From: Rhodospirillales bacterium
GTDB lineage: Bacteria > Pseudomonadota > Alphaproteobacteria > Rhodospirillales > JADHTD01
Assembly: GCA_016776525.1 (NCBI GenBank)
Contig: JADHTD010000115.1
Location: forward strand, 1-7,969
Length of the DNA: 7,969 nt
Direction: 5' to 3'
This document shows, piece by piece, positions 6,138 through 7,969 of this stretch (position 1 is its first letter; every line of letters starts with the position of its first letter). The notes beneath the pieces are model-generated. The model searched no databases. It saw only the letters and a list, made by a program, of their open reading frames with translations, and was not told the DNA's origin. The translations under genes were made by a program, and so were the position numbers.

Positions 6138-6758
6138 CTATTTCTTCGGTTTCGTTGGGGTTTTTTTACGGGTCTTTCTGGCGGCGCTGCGGGCTTCGTT
6201 CTCCAGCCGTTTGCGCAACGAACGGATGGTGTCTTGCAGGTGGGCATTTTCGTCGCGGTAGTCGCGTTGCATGTTCTGGATTTTATCTTCTGCTTCGAAT
6301 TTGACCTGGTCCAGTTCGTCGCGCATCGATTGGACCGTGCCTTTTAACTGAGCCGCTTCATCACGGGCCTCGGCGGTCGCCAGTTGCATGGCCTCTTCAT
6401 GGTCGAAGCGTATGGTTTCTATGTTATCCCGCATTGATGCAATGGCTTGTTTCAACTGCGTGATTTCGTCGTTGGCGGCGGCGGTGGCGCTTTGCAGGTT
6501 TTCCTCATGGTCGAAACGCATGGTTTCCATTTCGTCGCGCAGGGCATTGATGGTGTGTTTCAATTGGGTGGATTCGTCGTGGACGCCGGAAGCGGCATTC
6601 TGCATGGCGTCTTCATGGTTAATGCGCATGCCTTCCATTTCATCGCGCAAGGCGGTGATGGTGTCGCGCAACTGGCGGTTTTCCAGTTCAAGCGCGCGCA
6701 CTTCCTCATCCCCGGGGTCGAGGACGGCAGGTTCTGCTGTTTTCGGTTGCGCGTTCAT
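6138..6758 (-). CDS. Coiled-coil protein with 36-residue tandem repeats and a basic C-terminus
   Basis: The product has 206 residues from the ATG at 6758-6756. A TTG at 6782 is in frame, but it lies inside the Shine-Dalgarno-like GGGAGGA (6774-6780), so the ATG is preferred, although its 15-nt gap is long; a CTG at 6764 would have ideal spacing. After an acidic N-terminus (1-24) the protein is almost entirely helical coiled coil. It contains four full copies and a partial fifth of a 36-residue unit starting at residues 29, 65, 101, 137 and 173, with a core like RDEMETMRFDHEE. Hydrophobic spacing of 4-3-4-3-4-4-3-4-4-3 fits two heptads plus two hendecads per unit. The chain ends in a Lys/Arg-rich tail (KKTRKKTPTKPKK) that could bind nucleic acid, membrane or an acidic partner. 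I recognise no named family. It is the first gene of an apparent two-gene unit with the GAF cyclase and may be a scaffold or oligomerisation partner; that role is inferred. Confidence 0.82.
   Translation of the reverse strand: MNAQPKTAEPAVLDPGDEEVRALELENRQLRDTITALRDEMEGMRINHEDAMQNAASGVHDESTQLKHTINALRDEMETMRFDHEENLQSATAAANDEITQLKQAIASMRDNIETIRFDHEEAMQLATAEARDEAAQLKGTVQSMRDELDQVKFEAEDKIQNMQRDYRDENAHLQDTIRSLRKRLENEARSAARKTRKKTPTKPKK
6243..6674 (-). repeat. Four tandem 108-bp coding repeats (36 residues each)
   Basis: Unit boundaries on the minus strand are 6674-6567, 6566-6459, 6458-6351 and 6350-6243, with a degenerate partial fifth unit continuing below 6242. The spacing between equivalent Gln-Leu or His-Leu positions is exactly 36 codons each time, with no insertions. 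Similarity also shows at the DNA level: on the plus strand, TTCATGGTCGAA recurs at the same place in units two and three. This points to tandem duplication of a 108-bp segment followed by divergence. Confidence 0.85.
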
Positions 6759-6805
6759 GGCCAGTCCCGGACATCCTCCCAAGGTCCAAACCTCTTTAAT
6801 AACAT

Positions 6806-6834
6806 AGTCTTACCGGCAAGGCGAGGGGGGTCAA
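6806..6834 (-). promoter_or_regulatory. Candidate promoter for the coiled-coil / GAF-cyclase unit
   Basis: On the minus strand a TTGACC -35 (6834-6829) is followed after 17 bp by AAGACT (6811-6806), a weak -10. It lies 48-76 nt upstream of the ATG at 6758. The remainder of 6759-6978 shows only a small inverted repeat, GGTGA (6911-6915) with TCACC (6927-6931), flanking the palindrome GAGGCCTC. No convincing plus-strand promoter was found for the dehydrogenase. Confidence 0.3.
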
Positions 6835-6978
6835 GTTTGTTTACTCCTAAAGCCGGATTAGGGAAGTTCGGGATTGGCGCCGCCGGACCAGGGCAATCAC
6901 ATCATTGTTGGGTGATCAAAGAGGCCTCACCTGATACCTTTTCACCGTAAACAGGCTCAAAATGGGGAGGATTTTGAT

Positions 6979-7671
6979 ATGAGCGACAAGCAAACCGCCG
7001 TCATTGTCGGCGCTGGCAGCGGCCTCAGCCGGGCCCTTGCCGAGCGCTGTGCCGCCGACGGCATGCAGGTGGCCCTGGCCGCCCGTGACGCAGATAAACT
7101 GAGTGATCTGGCGGCTGCCATCAGCGGCCGCGCCTATGCCTGCGACGCCGCCAGCCCGAAGCAGGTGAAAACCCTGTTCGAATCCATCGATGAGGATTTC
7201 GGCTCGCCCGACCTGGTTATCTTTAACGCCAGCTTCCGCACCCGCGGCCCACTCGTCGACCTGGACCCGGCGGAGGTGGAAAACGCCCTGCTGGTTACCT
7301 GTTACGCCGGTTTCCTGGTCGGCCAGCAGGCGGCCAAACGCATGCTGAGAGTCAAACGCGGCACCATCCTCTTCACCGGGGCCTCGGCCAGCGTCAAGGG
7401 GTATGCCAACTCGGCACCCTTCGCCATGGGCAAATTCGGCCTGCGCGGCCTGGCCCAGAGCATGGCCCGTGAACTGCATCCCCAGAACGTGCATGTCGGC
7501 CATGTGGTGATCGACGGCGGCATCGACGGCCCCAAGCATGCCGGCGGGCGCGGCGAAGACGGCTTGTTGGACCCGGCGGCTATTGCTGAAACCTATCTGC
7601 AATTGCACCGCCAGCATCGCAGCGCCTGGGCCTGGGAAATTGAACTGCGTCCCTGGGCTGAGAAATTCTGA
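6979..7671 (+). CDS. Atypical short-chain dehydrogenase/reductase (SDR) with Phe at the catalytic Tyr position
   Basis: The 230-residue product starts at an ATG with a strong Shine-Dalgarno (GGGGAGGA at 6964-6971, 7-nt gap). The Rossmann start TAVIVGAGSGLSRAL contains the glycine-rich cofactor loop (Gly11-x-Gly13-x-Gly15). Arg36 after the second strand suggests NADP preference. The N-N-A-G region is present as IFNASF (residues 81-86). In the active-site segment the Ser (Ser136 in FTGASAS) and Lys152 are present, but the position of the catalytic Tyr is Phe148 (FAMGK instead of YxxxK). A group of SDR proteins with F-A-x-x-K followed by LAQSMARELxP and HVxHVVIDGxID is known to me from annotated genomes, so this is likely a subfamily trait and not a local mutation. 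Substrate and activity are unknown; without Tyr, classical hydride-transfer chemistry may be impaired. It stands alone on its strand, divergent from the coiled-coil gene. Confidence 0.85.
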   Translation: MSDKQTAVIVGAGSGLSRALAERCAADGMQVALAARDADKLSDLAAAISGRAYACDAASPKQVKTLFESIDEDFGSPDLVIFNASFRTRGPLVDLDPAEVENALLVTCYAGFLVGQQAAKRMLRVKRGTILFTGASASVKGYANSAPFAMGKFGLRGLAQSMARELHPQNVHVGHVVIDGGIDGPKHAGGRGEDGLLDPAAIAETYLQLHRQHRSAWAWEIELRPWAEKF

Positions 7672-7695
7672 AAAATCGGTGTGGAAAACGGTTTG

Positions 7696-7969
7696 TTATT
7701 CGGAGGCCGGGGCGTCCGCCGCTTGGTCTTCGACAGCCCGATGGGCGGCGACAGATTTTGGCGGTTCCCCGTCGCCGATAAAATCGGTGAAGTGATCGTA
7801 AAGCGCGTTGGCCTGGAAGGAAGCGGTCAGGAACATGCGGGCCACGTTGGGCATGGGGTCCGCCAGTTGCAGGCCGGGGGCGCTGGGAGCGCTGAGTTCT
7901 CCGTTGACCTGTTTGATATAGCGGTTGATGGACTCCACCTGGGCGACGAAGTTGGCGAAGGTTTTTACT
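7696..7969 (-). CDS. Unrecognised protein, C-terminal part only
   Basis: The frame is open from the right edge to a TAA at 7698-7696, giving the last 90 residues of a larger protein. A GTG at 7938 could serve as a start, but the frame continues upstream without interruption (VKTFANFVAQ), so the gene probably begins outside the window. The visible part has an amphipathic helical stretch (FANFVAQVESINRYIKQV), a Pro/Ala linker (SAPSAPG), a second helical stretch (NVARMFLTASFQANALYDHF) and an Ala/Asp/Glu-rich disordered end (AVEDQAADAPASE). No TM segment or known motif is seen, and I do not recognise a family. It converges on the dehydrogenase with a 24-nt gap that has no terminator hairpin. Confidence 0.55.
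   Translation of the reverse strand, partial: VKTFANFVAQVESINRYIKQVNGELSAPSAPGLQLADPMPNVARMFLTASFQANALYDHFTDFIGDGEPPKSVAAHRAVEDQAADAPASE

Noticed and set aside
6388..6950. Plus-strand open frames opposite the coiled-coil gene
   Set aside because: They mirror the 108-bp repeats of the minus-strand gene and have no domain or ribosome site of their own.

Overview
The window looks like chromosomal DNA from an alphaproteobacterium, possibly Rhodospirillales-like. This rests on the GC-rich coding sequence, the type I secretion ABC exporter and CHASE2-cyclase families present, TTGACC-type -35 elements and purine-rich Shine-Dalgarno sites. No 16S, tRNA, mobile element, CRISPR or phage gene is visible, so the taxonomy is an inference.

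Layout, left to right. Positions 1-207 (minus) hold the N-terminus of a type I secretion ABC transporter that runs off the left edge. A 252-bp divergent intergenic region (208-459) carries a candidate promoter and a leader hairpin. Positions 460-2775 (plus) encode one CHASE2 / three-TM / class III cyclase receptor that is split by an in-frame TAG at 1363-1365. Next come a small orphan lipoprotein (2905-3336, plus) and a stand-alone CheY-like receiver (3416-3775, plus). They converge, across a terminator-like hairpin, on a minus-strand pair: a coiled-coil protein built of 36-residue repeats (6138-6758) and, 8 nt downstream, a GAF-GAF-PAS-cyclase-TPR protein (3805-6129). After a 220-bp divergent intergenic region lies an atypical short-chain dehydrogenase (6979-7671, plus). 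The 3' end of an unrecognised minus-strand gene closes the window (7696-7969).

The central theme is cyclic nucleotide signalling. Two class IIIb cyclases, one membrane-bound with an extracytoplasmic CHASE2 sensor and one soluble with tandem GAF domains, sit tail to tail about 1 kb apart. Both keep all six canonical catalytic positions, and both end in a similar TPR-like tail finishing in DWxGV...TxK. The lipoprotein, receiver and coiled-coil protein lie between or beside them and may be input or scaffold partners, but that is inferred from position only. The most notable points are the amber codon in the first cyclase, the 108-bp/36-residue repeat protein coupled to the second cyclase, the CyaB1/CyaB2-like architecture of that second cyclase, and the dehydrogenase with Phe in place of the catalytic Tyr.
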